DNA of 45,013 nucleotides from Lachnospiraceae bacterium Zagget2 (GTDB lineage Bacteria > Bacillota > Clostridia > Lachnospirales > Lachnospiraceae). Positions 37,541 through 45,013 of this stretch are shown here, piece after piece. Each line of letters starts with the position of its first letter. Positions within the stretch are counted from its first letter, which is position 1. A program made the translations under genes and the position numbers. The stretch is from the NCBI GenBank assembly GCA_001941045.1, contig MSHD01000013.1:47409-92421 (forward strand), read 5' to 3'. The notes beneath the pieces are model-generated. The model saw only the letters and a program-made list of their open reading frames with translations. It had not been told where the DNA came from and made no database searches.

Positions 37541-39277
37541 TCAGAAAAACGCTTCCAGCATCTCCTGCTTTCCCACGTCGACGATCCCGCGCGTGGTCAG
37601 CCGCAGCTGCGGGATGACCGGCAGACTTACGAAGCCAAGCGTCATGAAGGGGTCGATGCCCTCCGAAAGACCGATATCGCGGCACAGTTTTTTTAATTTT
37701 TCCAGGCGTTCTTCTGTTTCCTCGGCGGAGAGCTCACTCATCAGACCGGCGATCGGGAGCGGAAGTTCTCCTGCGACCCTTCCGTCAATCACGACGGAGA
37801 GCCCGCCGCCGTTTTTGCGCACGCAGTTTGCGGCCAGCAGGATATCCTGGTCACTTGCGCCGATTACGATCAGATTGTGCGAGTCGTGCGCGACGCTGGA
37901 GGCAACCGCGCCTTTTTTGATCCCGTAGCCTTTGACGAAGCCGATGCCCCGGTGTCCTGTATTCTTATGCCGTTCAAACACAATCGCCTTCAGAATATCC
38001 TGATCAGGATCCACGCCGATCGGGAATCCGGCTTTTTCAATTTTCGGTATAAGCAGCTCTCTGGTCAGCAGTTTGCCCGGAATCAGTTCGATGACGCGCT
38101 CGATCGAACCGTTCGTCCGGATGGTCAGATCTGCTTCTGAAACCTCCGGCATGTGGAAGGAATCCCAGACACGGGGATAGTCTGTTCGCGGCTTCGGCGC
38201 TTTCTTCTCGGCTTCAAACGCGGGTTTGCCATCTTTATATACGCCGCACACGCGGAAATTTGTGAGATCCTCCAGTATGACGAGATCAGCGCGGTATCCG
38301 GGAGCAACGGCGCCGCGGTCATGGAGTCTGAAATACTGCGCAGGATTCCAGGTGGCCATTTTGATTGCATGAACCGGGTCTGCTCCCAGCCGTACCGCTT
38401 TTCGGATGATGTAGTCGATATGGCCCTTCTCAATCAGATCGCCGGGGTGTTTATCGTCGGTCACGAACAGGCAGCGCTGATAATATGGCGCCTCACAGAG
38501 GGAGATCAGTGCTTCGAGGTTCATCGCAGCAGTCCCCTCGCGGATCATGATCCACTGACCAAGGCTCAGCTTCTCGATGGCCTCCTGTGCATTCGAGCAT
38601 TCGTGATCGGAGAGGACGCCGGCTCCGGCATAGGCATTTAAGCCATTTCCGGAAAGAAGCGGCGCATGGCCGTCGATGAGTTTTCCGCAGTTTTTCACAT
38701 CCGCAATTTTCTGAAGAATGTCCTCCTCCTTATTGATGACGCCGACGGAGTTCATCATCTCGGCGAGACCGAGGACGCGCTCCTGCGCATACCAGGGGCG
38801 GATATCTTTCGCCTCAAAGACGGCTCCCGATTCGTCGATGGCAGTGCAGGGTACGCAGGCGGGCATCATCACGTAGACGTCCAGCGTCAGTCCCTCCGTT
38901 TCATCCAGAATATAGCGCAGGCCGTCGGCACCCGCCACGTTTGTGATTTCGTGCGGGTCTGTGACAACCGATGTCGTGCCGTGAGGCAGTACCGCGCGCT
39001 CGAATTCGCGCGGCGAGACCATGGAGCTCTCGAGATGAATATGCCCGTCCATAAATCCCGGACAGACGTATTTTCCTTCAAGGTCAATCTCAATACCGCC
39101 ATGATAACGTCCGATACCGGCGATCGTGTCGCCAAGAATGGCAACGTCCGCTTCCTCAATTCTTTCCGTGAAAACATTGATAATCCTGGCGTTTTTCAGA
39201 ACGATATCCGCCTTTACGGTTCCCGCAGCCACGTCGATCAGGCCGCGCAGTTCGTCTGTTGTTATATTCTTCTTCAT
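37541..39277 (-). CDS. ade: Adenine deaminase
   Basis: 578 residues from ATG 39277 (AAAGGAG 6 bases upstream). Amidohydrolase with composite N-terminal strands (TVKADIVLKNARIINVFTER), the metal motif CPGFMDGHIHLESSMVSPRE, HGTTSVVTDPHEITNV, and FVTDDKHPGDLIEKGHIDYI; the C-terminal domain (VASSVAHDSHNLIVIGASDQ) is specific for Ade. It turns adenine into hypoxanthine and ammonia. Beyond the permease gene and a terminator, in line with a purine-salvage or purine-fermentation role. Length is typical. Confidence 0.95.
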   Translation of the reverse strand: MKKNITTDELRGLIDVAAGTVKADIVLKNARIINVFTERIEEADVAILGDTIAGIGRYHGGIEIDLEGKYVCPGFMDGHIHLESSMVSPREFERAVLPHGTTSVVTDPHEITNVAGADGLRYILDETEGLTLDVYVMMPACVPCTAIDESGAVFEAKDIRPWYAQERVLGLAEMMNSVGVINKEEDILQKIADVKNCGKLIDGHAPLLSGNGLNAYAGAGVLSDHECSNAQEAIEKLSLGQWIMIREGTAAMNLEALISLCEAPYYQRCLFVTDDKHPGDLIEKGHIDYIIRKAVRLGADPVHAIKMATWNPAQYFRLHDRGAVAPGYRADLVILEDLTNFRVCGVYKDGKPAFEAEKKAPKPRTDYPRVWDSFHMPEVSEADLTIRTNGSIERVIELIPGKLLTRELLIPKIEKAGFPIGVDPDQDILKAIVFERHKNTGHRGIGFVKGYGIKKGAVASSVAHDSHNLIVIGASDQDILLAANCVRKNGGGLSVVIDGRVAGELPLPIAGLMSELSAEETEERLEKLKKLCRDIGLSEGIDPFMTLGFVSLPVIPQLRLTTRGIVDVGKQEMLEAFF

Positions 39278-39306
39278 AGCTGCTCCTTTCCGCTGCGATT
39301 GGTTTT

Positions 39307-39340
39307 AGAAAAAGACCCGGCGGAAGTGACTCCGCCAGGC
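39307..39340 (-). terminator. Terminator between the purine permease and ade
   Basis: On the - strand CCTGGCGGA-GTCAC-TTCCGCCGGG is followed by TCTTTTTCT: a GC stem (GGCGGA/TCCGCC core 39319-39336) with a T run. Adenine deaminase would therefore be made from read-through or from its own start in the remaining 30 bases. Confidence 0.75.
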
Positions 39341-39373
39341 CCTGGGTATGAAGTTGGTCGCCCTTAACTGGTT

Positions 39374-40714
39374 TTACAGGAAAATGTATTTCAGGATAAA
39401 CAATACCGCCAGCACGTACATGAGCGGGGTGATCTTCTTCGCCTTGCCGGAGCAGAGGTTGATCACGACGTAAGAGATGACGCCAACGGCGATGCCCTCG
39501 GAGATGCTGTACATCAGGGGCATGGCGATCAGACACAGGTAGGCGGGCAGCGCCTCCGTGATGTCGTTAAAGTCGATGTCGATGACCGCGGTGATCATCA
39601 GGAAGCCGACATAGATCAGCGCGGAGCCCGTTGCGAAGCTCGGGATCGCGATGAAGATCGGGGACAGGAAGATTGCCAGCAGGAACAGAAGGCCGGTGAC
39701 AGCCGCTGTGAGTCCGGTGCGCCCGCCCTCGGATACGCCGGAGGAACTCTCGACGAAGGTTGTGACGGTCGATGTGCCGCAGATCGCGCCCGCGGTGGTG
39801 CCGATCGCATCCGCGAGCAGTGCCGGCTTGATGCGCGGCAGTTTGCCTTCTTCATCGAGCATATCTGCCTTATTCGCTACGCCGATCAGTGTGCCGAGCG
39901 TGTCAAACACATCTACGAACAGGAAGGCGAAGATGATGACGACAAAGTCAAGAATCCGCACGCTGCTGAAGTCTACGTTGAAGCACTGCCCGAAGGTCTG
40001 CCCGATCGCGCCGGGGTTGAAGTTCGACCAGACCGGATAGAGTGAGGAACCTTGGTAGATGCCGAGCGCCTGGCAGATCATGCCGATCACCCAGGTGGCG
40101 ATGATACCGATCAGGATGGAACCCTTGACCTTCTTCACGGAAAGTACCGCGATGATGAAGACGCCGATGATGCAAAGCAACGCGCTGATGCCGGTCGTAT
40201 TGAAGTCTGACACGAAGCTGGTGATCGCCACGAGCGTGGAATCATCGTTCACGACCAGGCCGCCGTTCTGCAGACCGATGAAGGCGACGAAGAGACCAAT
40301 GCCCACCGATACGCCCTTTTTGAGCTGAGCGGGTATCGCATTGAAGATGGCCTCACGCACATTGGTCAGGGAGAGCAGAATGAAAATAAGTCCCTCCACG
40401 AAGACCGCGAGCAGGGCAAACTGCCAGGAGTAGCCCATGCTGCCGCATACCGTGTAGGCGAAGTAGGCGTTCAGGCCGAGCCCGGGCGCCAGTGCGAAGG
40501 GATAATTCGCGAGCAGCGCCATTGCCATGGTACCGATGAAGGATGCGATTGCGGTCGCCATCAGGACCGCATTTGCGTCCATGCCGGAAGCGGACAGGAT
40601 CGACGGGTTCAGCGCCAGAATATAGGCCATGGTCATAAAGGTCGTAACCCCGGCGATGACTTCCGTTCTCACATTTGTGCCGTTTTCCTTGAGTTTAAAC
40701 AGGTTCTCTAACAT
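39374..40714 (-). CDS. NCS2-family purine (adenine/hypoxanthine type) permease
   Basis: 446 residues from ATG 40714 (GGGGG 8 bases upstream). Starts ENLFKLKENGTNVRTEVIAG then VTTFMTMAYILALNPSILSA, the AzgA/PbuG-type opening; about 12-14 membrane segments. ALAPGLGLNAYFAYTVCG and FVDVFDTLGTLIGVANKADM and STVTTFVESSSGVSEGGRTG are the substrate-binding motifs of that subgroup. It imports adenine, hypoxanthine or guanine by proton symport; with ade next to it adenine is the best guess. No purine riboswitch is visible in its 66-base leader. Confidence 0.93.
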   Translation of the reverse strand: MLENLFKLKENGTNVRTEVIAGVTTFMTMAYILALNPSILSASGMDANAVLMATAIASFIGTMAMALLANYPFALAPGLGLNAYFAYTVCGSMGYSWQFALLAVFVEGLIFILLSLTNVREAIFNAIPAQLKKGVSVGIGLFVAFIGLQNGGLVVNDDSTLVAITSFVSDFNTTGISALLCIIGVFIIAVLSVKKVKGSILIGIIATWVIGMICQALGIYQGSSLYPVWSNFNPGAIGQTFGQCFNVDFSSVRILDFVVIIFAFLFVDVFDTLGTLIGVANKADMLDEEGKLPRIKPALLADAIGTTAGAICGTSTVTTFVESSSGVSEGGRTGLTAAVTGLLFLLAIFLSPIFIAIPSFATGSALIYVGFLMITAVIDIDFNDITEALPAYLCLIAMPLMYSISEGIAVGVISYVVINLCSGKAKKITPLMYVLAVLFILKYIFL

Positions 40715-40780
40715 TTTTCTTACCCCCTCTTTGAAATGTTAATCTGGAACAGGTTTACGGTTGCACGACAGTTACATAAG

Positions 40781-41725
40781 TTACATATGGATCCGCGTCC
40801 CCGTTTCTCCGAGGATGCCTTCCTTTGCTTTTTCCAGCAGGGTAATGAGTGCCTGGCGACCCTCCTTTGAAGAGGCGAAATCGACGGCGGCCTGCACCTT
40901 CGGCAGCATCGAACCGGGTGCGAAGTGTCCCTCCGCGATATAGCGCTGCGCCTCCGGGACGCTGAGCTCGTCGAGCCACTCTTCATCGGGCTTACCGTAG
41001 CGAATCGCGACCTTCTCGACCGCAGTCAAGATGATCAGGAAATCCGCGTCCAGTTCCTTTGCAAGCAGGCAGCTCGCGAAATCCTTGTCAATTACGGCGC
41101 TGGCGCCCTTCAGATGGTTGTCCTGGCGGACGACCGGGATACCGCCTCCCCCACAGGCGATGACCAGGTCTCCGGAATCTACCATCGTCCGGATCGTGCC
41201 GATCTCGACGACCTCGACCGGTTTTGGAGAAGCGACAACCCTGCGCCAGCCGCGTCCGGCGTCCTCCTTCATGATATAATCATATTTCCGGGCGAGTTCA
41301 TCGGCAGCTTCTTTCGTGACAAATTTTCCGATCGGCTTCGATGGATTCTGAAACGCAGGATCATCAGCATCTACGCGGGTCTGCGTGATCATTGTGGCTA
41401 CCGGAATGTCGGTGATGCCGCGGTTCAGCAGTTCTTCGCGCAGCGCGTTCTGCAGGTCGTAGCCGATGTAGGCCTGACTCATCGCGACGCAGACGGAGAG
41501 CGGCGTATTGGGCTGCTCCGGATCCTCGTGTGTCAGCGCGATCATCGCATTATTTACCATGCCGACCTGCGGACCGTTGCCATGTACGATGACGACCTCG
41601 CAGCCTTCCTCGATCAGATCGACGATCGCCCGCGAAGTGATCTTCACAGCGGCCATCTGCTCCGGAAGCGTATTCCCGAGCGCGTTGCCGCCCAGAGCGA
41701 TCACGACACGTTTCTTTTTCAGCAT
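40781..41725 (-). CDS. arcC: Carbamate kinase
   Basis: 314 residues from ATG 41725 (GGAGG 7 bases upstream). Amino-acid-kinase fold: KRVVIALGGNALGNTLPEQM at the start, VIVHGNGPQVGMVNNAM, RRVVASPKPVEVVEI, IACGGGGIPVVRQ and DKDFASCLLAKELDADFLII are the family motifs. It forms ATP from carbamoyl phosphate. In E. coli the homologue in the purine/selenium cluster is yqeA; here it follows ygeW directly (14-base gap), so the pair should split a carbamoylated compound to carbamoyl phosphate and harvest ATP. Confidence 0.94.
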   Translation of the reverse strand: MLKKKRVVIALGGNALGNTLPEQMAAVKITSRAIVDLIEEGCEVVIVHGNGPQVGMVNNAMIALTHEDPEQPNTPLSVCVAMSQAYIGYDLQNALREELLNRGITDIPVATMITQTRVDADDPAFQNPSKPIGKFVTKEAADELARKYDYIMKEDAGRGWRRVVASPKPVEVVEIGTIRTMVDSGDLVIACGGGGIPVVRQDNHLKGASAVIDKDFASCLLAKELDADFLIILTAVEKVAIRYGKPDEEWLDELSVPEAQRYIAEGHFAPGSMLPKVQAAVDFASSKEGRQALITLLEKAKEGILGETGTRIHM

Positions 41726-41739
41726 ATGACACCTCCGTC

Positions 41740-42933
41740 TTATTTCATGACGCGCGGCGTTCCTTTTTCTTCAAGCTGTTTCAGTAAAGCAGCCGGGTCC
41801 GCAAACTTCGCGAGGAAGATCATCGCCGCGATGATATAGGGTTTAAAGCTGGCCTCTTTATAGAGCGGAGTGCGGTAGCGGTCAAAGACGCTTCCGTCCA
41901 CTTCGCCTTTCTCGCAGCTCACGCCGCTGATATCGGCCGGCAGACAGTGCAGGTAAAGTGCTTTGCCATCCTTTGTCAGGGACATCATCTCCTCGGTGCA
42001 GCTCCAGTCCTTATGCTCTGCATTTTGCGCGAGCAGCTCTTTCTCAAGGGCGTCGATACCGGCCTGGTCGCCCTGCGCGTAGAGATCAGTCCTCTTCTCC
42101 ATCGCTGCAAAGGGAGCCCAGCTCTTCGGGTAGACGATATCGGCGTCCCTGAAAGCTTCTTCCATGGTGGAAACTTTTTTGTAGGAACCGCCGGATTTCG
42201 CCGCGTTCGCAGCCGCGACTTCCTCGACCTCCGGGAAGATATCATAGCCCTCCGGGTGTGCGAGTACGACATCCATGCCGAAGCGGGTCATCAGGCCGAT
42301 GACGCCCTGCGGAACGGAGAGCGGCTTGCCATAGGACGGAGAGTAGGCCCAGGTCATCGCGATTTTCTTGCCCTTCAGATTTTCCACGCCTCCGAACTCG
42401 TGAATGATGTGGAGCATGTCGGCCATCGCCTGTGTCGGATGGTCGATGTCGCACTGCAGGTTGACGAGCGTCGGTTTCTGCTCGAGGACGCCGTCCTTAT
42501 GACCCTGCGTCACTGCATCGACGACGCCATGCATGTAGGCGTTTCCCTTTCCGATATACATATCGTCGCGGATACCGATGACGTCCGCCATGAAGGAGAT
42601 CATGTTCGCCGTCTCGCGCACGGTCTCGCCGTGGGCGATCTGCGACTTGCCCTCATCGAGATCCTGCACTTCGAGACCGAGCAGATTGCAGGCCGAGGCG
42701 AAGGAAAAGCGGGTGCGCGTCGAGTTGTCGCGGAAGAGGCTGATGCCCAGGCCGCTCTCGAAGACCTTTGTGGAAATATTGTGCTCCCGCAGGTAGCGAA
42801 GCGCGTCGGCGACGGTGAAGACCGCCTCAATCTCATCGTCCGTCTTCTCCCAGGTGAGGAAGAAGTCGCCCTCGTACATATCCTTAAAATTCAGCGAATT
42901 CAGCTTGTCGATGTAATCCTGCAATGTTTTCAT
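41740..42933 (-). CDS. ygeW: YgeW-type knotted carbamoyltransferase
   Basis: 397 residues from ATG 42933 (AGGAGG 7 bases upstream). The carbamoyl-phosphate motif is FRDNSTRTRFSFASACN (S-T-R-T-R), followed by IAHGETVRETANMISFMADV, DIDHPTQAMADMLHI and LYLHCLPADISGVSC. The N-terminus MKTLQDYIDKLNSLNFKDMY and length match YgeW rather than ornithine or aspartate carbamoyltransferase. The true substrate is not established; the purine context suggests a ureido compound of purine breakdown. Confidence 0.93.
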   Translation of the reverse strand: MKTLQDYIDKLNSLNFKDMYEGDFFLTWEKTDDEIEAVFTVADALRYLREHNISTKVFESGLGISLFRDNSTRTRFSFASACNLLGLEVQDLDEGKSQIAHGETVRETANMISFMADVIGIRDDMYIGKGNAYMHGVVDAVTQGHKDGVLEQKPTLVNLQCDIDHPTQAMADMLHIIHEFGGVENLKGKKIAMTWAYSPSYGKPLSVPQGVIGLMTRFGMDVVLAHPEGYDIFPEVEEVAAANAAKSGGSYKKVSTMEEAFRDADIVYPKSWAPFAAMEKRTDLYAQGDQAGIDALEKELLAQNAEHKDWSCTEEMMSLTKDGKALYLHCLPADISGVSCEKGEVDGSVFDRYRTPLYKEASFKPYIIAAMIFLAKFADPAALLKQLEEKGTPRVMK

Positions 42934-42951
42934 GTCAATCCTCCTAAATGG

Positions 42952-44262
42952 TTATTCGTTGAAATATTTCGTCGGCAGCATCGCGTAGACGGCGGCGCAG
43001 GTCACGAGATCCTGCTTCCAGGTCTTCTCATTCGGGGCGTGTGCCTGCGCCTCCGCGCCCGGCCCGAAGCCGATGCAGGGGATACCGTTGCGGCCCATGA
43101 TTGTGACGCCATTTGTCGAGAAGGTCCACTTGTCGACCAGCGGACGGGACTGCCGCATTTCCAGAGTCTCCGGTGCGCCGATGCGCTGCTCTCCGAAGAG
43201 ACTCACATGTGCGGCCTCGAGCGCCTTTGTGACCTTGTGATCCTTCGGGATGGCCCAGGTCGGGAAATAGCACTCGATCTCGTAGACGCAGCCGGTGTAG
43301 GACGGACGGTCATAATTGTACATGGAGACGACGACGTCGTCTCCGTATTTCTGTACGGACGGGAGTGCACGAATCTCATCGAGACAGCTCTCCCAAGTCT
43401 CTCCGTAAGTCATGCGGCGGTCGAGTGAGACGGAGCAGGAGTCCGCCACCGCGCAGCGGCTCGGCGAGGTGTAGAAGATCTGCGAGACCGTTATCGTGTC
43501 TTTTCCGAGGAAGCGCGCCTCCTCATAGCCGGGATTGTACTTCGGGTCGAGCATTTTCACGAGTCCCTTGATCTCGGTGCCGTCCTCAGCGTCATTCTCA
43601 TTCAGCGCGCGGACGTCCTGGAGAATATCGGCCATCTTGTAGATCGCATTGTCGCCGCGCTCCGGTGCAGAGCCGTGGCAGGAGACGCCGTGTACGTCAA
43701 CGCGGATCTCCATCCGTCCGCGGTGTCCGCGGTAGATGCCGCCGTCAGTCGGCTCCGTCGAGACGACGAATTCCGGACGGATCTTGTCTTCTCTGATAAT
43801 GTACTGCCAGCAGAGGCCGTCGCAGTCCTCCTCCTGGACGGATCCGACGACCATGATTTTGTACCCTTCGGGGATCAGATCGAGATCCTTCATGATGCGT
43901 GCGCCGTAGACGCTGGAGACGATGCCGCCCAGCTGATCGGAAGTGCCGCGTCCGCCGATCTCGATATCATTTTCATAGCCCTCGTAAGGGTCGAAATCCC
44001 AGTTGTCCATATTTCCGATACCGACCGTGTCAATGTGCGCGTCGTACGCAATGATCCGGTCGCCGGAACCCATATAACCGATCACATTGCCCTGCGGGTC
44101 GATCGTTACCTCGTCAAAACCGACCTTCCGCATCTCCGCTGCGATCGTGTCAATGTGTGCCTTCTCATCGCAGCTCTCGCCCGGGTTGCGGACGATCGCG
44201 CGCAGAAAAGCGACCATGTCTTTTTCGTAACCTTTCGCTGCATTCCTGATTTTTTCTTCCAT
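42952..44262 (-). CDS. ygeY: YgeY-type M20 hydrolase linked to selenium metabolism
   Basis: 436 residues from ATG 44262 (AGGAGG 7 bases upstream). M20 metallohydrolase: metal ligands in [11 protein letters not shown] (His, Asp) and GTSDQLGG, catalytic Glu pair in [12 protein letters not shown], then [20 protein letters not shown] and the closing [15 protein letters not shown] (His). This family is annotated as selenium-metabolism hydrolase because it occurs with ygeW and the selenium hydroxylase genes; it is likely to cleave an amide or ureido intermediate. Second gene of the operon. Confidence 0.92.
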   Translation of the reverse strand: MEEKIRNAAKGYEKDMVAFLRAIVRNPGESCDEKAHIDTIAAEMRKVGFDEVTIDPQGNVIGYMGSGDRIIAYDAHIDTVGIGNMDNWDFDPYEGYENDIEIGGRGTSDQLGGIVSSVYGARIMKDLDLIPEGYKIMVVGSVQEEDCDGLCWQYIIREDKIRPEFVVSTEPTDGGIYRGHRGRMEIRVDVHGVSCHGSAPERGDNAIYKMADILQDVRALNENDAEDGTEIKGLVKMLDPKYNPGYEEARFLGKDTITVSQIFYTSPSRCAVADSCSVSLDRRMTYGETWESCLDEIRALPSVQKYGDDVVVSMYNYDRPSYTGCVYEIECYFPTWAIPKDHKVTKALEAAHVSLFGEQRIGAPETLEMRQSRPLVDKWTFSTNGVTIMGRNGIPCIGFGPGAEAQAHAPNEKTWKQDLVTCAAVYAMLPTKYFNE

Positions 44263-44278
44263 AACCTGACCTCCTGTT

Positions 44279-44926
44279 TTATTTATTAATATTTACGTAG
44301 TTGTATAAAGTATATTTGGAAATACCAAAGTGTTCCGCGATCCGGTCGCCGGCTTTTGTGATAAGAAATGCGCCGGCTTCGTTCAGAAACTGAATCGCCC
44401 GGATCTTCTCCTCGCGGTTCATCAGCGGCGCAGGTACGCCGACGCTCAGGTAGGCCTGATTGATCAGCTCGTCGAGCAGGCTGTTTACATCGATCGGCAC
44501 GGTTCCAGGCTCTGCAGAGCTGCCGTCCACTTCCTTCGGCTGTGTGCCGGTCAGGTAATGGATGCTGTTCTCCAGCGCGAGGAGATTCGTGATATCATAG
44601 TTGATCGAGAGAATGTAGTGCGGTTTGCCGGAATCATCATTGATGTAGAGAGTACTGCATCGCAGGATGTGTCCGGATGCGGTCTTCGAGAGATAGGCGA
44701 GGTGGTCTGTCATCGGCGCATCCGGGTGCTGGATTGCCTTGAGCACGACGCCGGAGAGGCCTTCGCCGACGGCCCTGCCGGTAACCTGCCCATTCTCGAT
44801 GTAGACGATAGAATCCTCGACGGAGTTCTTCGACAGGTCATGGATCACCACTTCACAGTCATTGCCAAACTGCGCGGCGAGTCCGTGCGCGATCTGTTTT
44901 AACAGTTCCAGTTTCGAATCGGGCAT
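44279..44926 (-). CDS. PAS/HTH (YheO/DauR-type) transcriptional regulator
   Basis: 215 residues from ATG 44926 (CAGGAGGTGACCGA upstream). Residues about 5-115 are a YheO-type PAS domain ([38 protein letters not shown], then [20 protein letters not shown]). The C-terminal 55 residues are a DauR-like HTH ([38 protein letters not shown]). First gene of the operon, so probably its own and the operon's regulator, sensing a small metabolite. Overlaps no gene; 16 bases to ygeY. Confidence 0.88.
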   Translation of the reverse strand: MPDSKLELLKQIAHGLAAQFGNDCEVVIHDLSKNSVEDSIVYIENGQVTGRAVGEGLSGVVLKAIQHPDAPMTDHLAYLSKTASGHILRCSTLYINDDSGKPHYILSINYDITNLLALENSIHYLTGTQPKEVDGSSAEPGTVPIDVNSLLDELINQAYLSVGVPAPLMNREEKIRAIQFLNEAGAFLITKAGDRIAEHFGISKYTLYNYVNINK

Positions 44927-44963
44927 TCGGTCACCTCCTGTTCTTTTCTCTTTCTTTTATGAT

Positions 44964-44991
44964 ATCATAATAATTGGAAAAAGCAACACAA
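44964..44991 (-). promoter_or_regulatory. Likely promoter of the ygeY-ygeW operon
   Basis: On the - strand TTGTGT (44991-44986), 16 bases, TATGAT (44969-44964), about 38 bases upstream of the regulator start. ATGATATCAT beside the -10 is a 10-bp palindrome that could be its operator. Confidence 0.5.
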
Positions 44992-45013
44992 AATTACAAA
45001 AATTTTTAGTTGC

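Noticed and set aside
40715-40780. Purine riboswitch before the NCS2 permease
   Set aside because: The gap is only 66 bases and shows no three-stem fold or conserved loop sequences of that class.
41947-43428. 493-codon frame opposite ygeW and ygeY
   Set aside because: It is a shadow frame across two well-recognised genes; the product has no domain and no ribosome site.

Overview
The window looks like a chromosome segment of a gut-type anaerobic Clostridia (Lachnospiraceae-like). The grounds are strong AGGAGG-type ribosome sites on nearly every gene, a TnpV transposon protein, Tn916/Tn1549-type conjugative-element remnants, and a large selenium/purine gene set of the kind found in gut anaerobes. 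This is inference; there is no rRNA or marker gene to prove it.

Layout. 1-5.1 kb: the 5' part of an ISLre2-type transposase gene, an exported protein, a lipoprotein, a small serine recombinase and three small mobile-element genes; two of the latter are separated by a striking array of hairpins (4124-4429). 5.3-7.3 kb: a decayed copy and an intact copy of an XRE regulator, then tnpV. About 7.5-18.2 kb: a filamentous-phage (inovirus-like) prophage. It has an HUH rolling-circle Rep, a Zot/pI-type assembly ATPase, a 48-residue major coat protein, a candidate ssDNA-binding protein, and a very large exported pIII-like protein followed by a pVI-like protein. Its most unusual gene is an exported protein with ten CxxCxxxG zinc-finger-type motifs whose C-terminus copies the coat protein. 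Six copies of an 18-bp palindrome, AGTTCGTACGTACGAACT (one with a single mismatch), sit at gene borders across this element.

18.2-34.9 kb: a selenium locus on both sides of a type I restriction-modification island. Left: yqeB and a mocA-yqeC fusion on the + strand, then selD, a DUF3343 gene, a TusA/YedF-type gene and yedE on the - strand. Middle (24.1-32.8 kb): a short conserved gene behind a strong promoter and structured leader, then an S-like half subunit, hsdM, dinD, hsdS, hsdR and a YgjP-like metallopeptidase, mostly with overlapping or nearly touching genes. Right: an EF2568-type cysteine desulfurase and a LysR regulator.

34.9-37.5 kb: conjugative-element debris (a sigma-factor fragment with an in-frame stop, an HTH gene), then a short segment with two unrecognised genes between diverged copies of one hairpin. 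37.5-45 kb: a - strand purine/carbamoyl operon: a PAS/HTH regulator, ygeY, ygeW, carbamate kinase, an NCS2 purine permease, and adenine deaminase beyond a terminator. YqeB, YqeC, SelD, YedE/YedF, the desulfurase and YgeW/YgeY are all families linked to selenium-dependent molybdenum hydroxylases and purine catabolism, so the two ends probably serve one physiology although the hydroxylase itself is not in the window.
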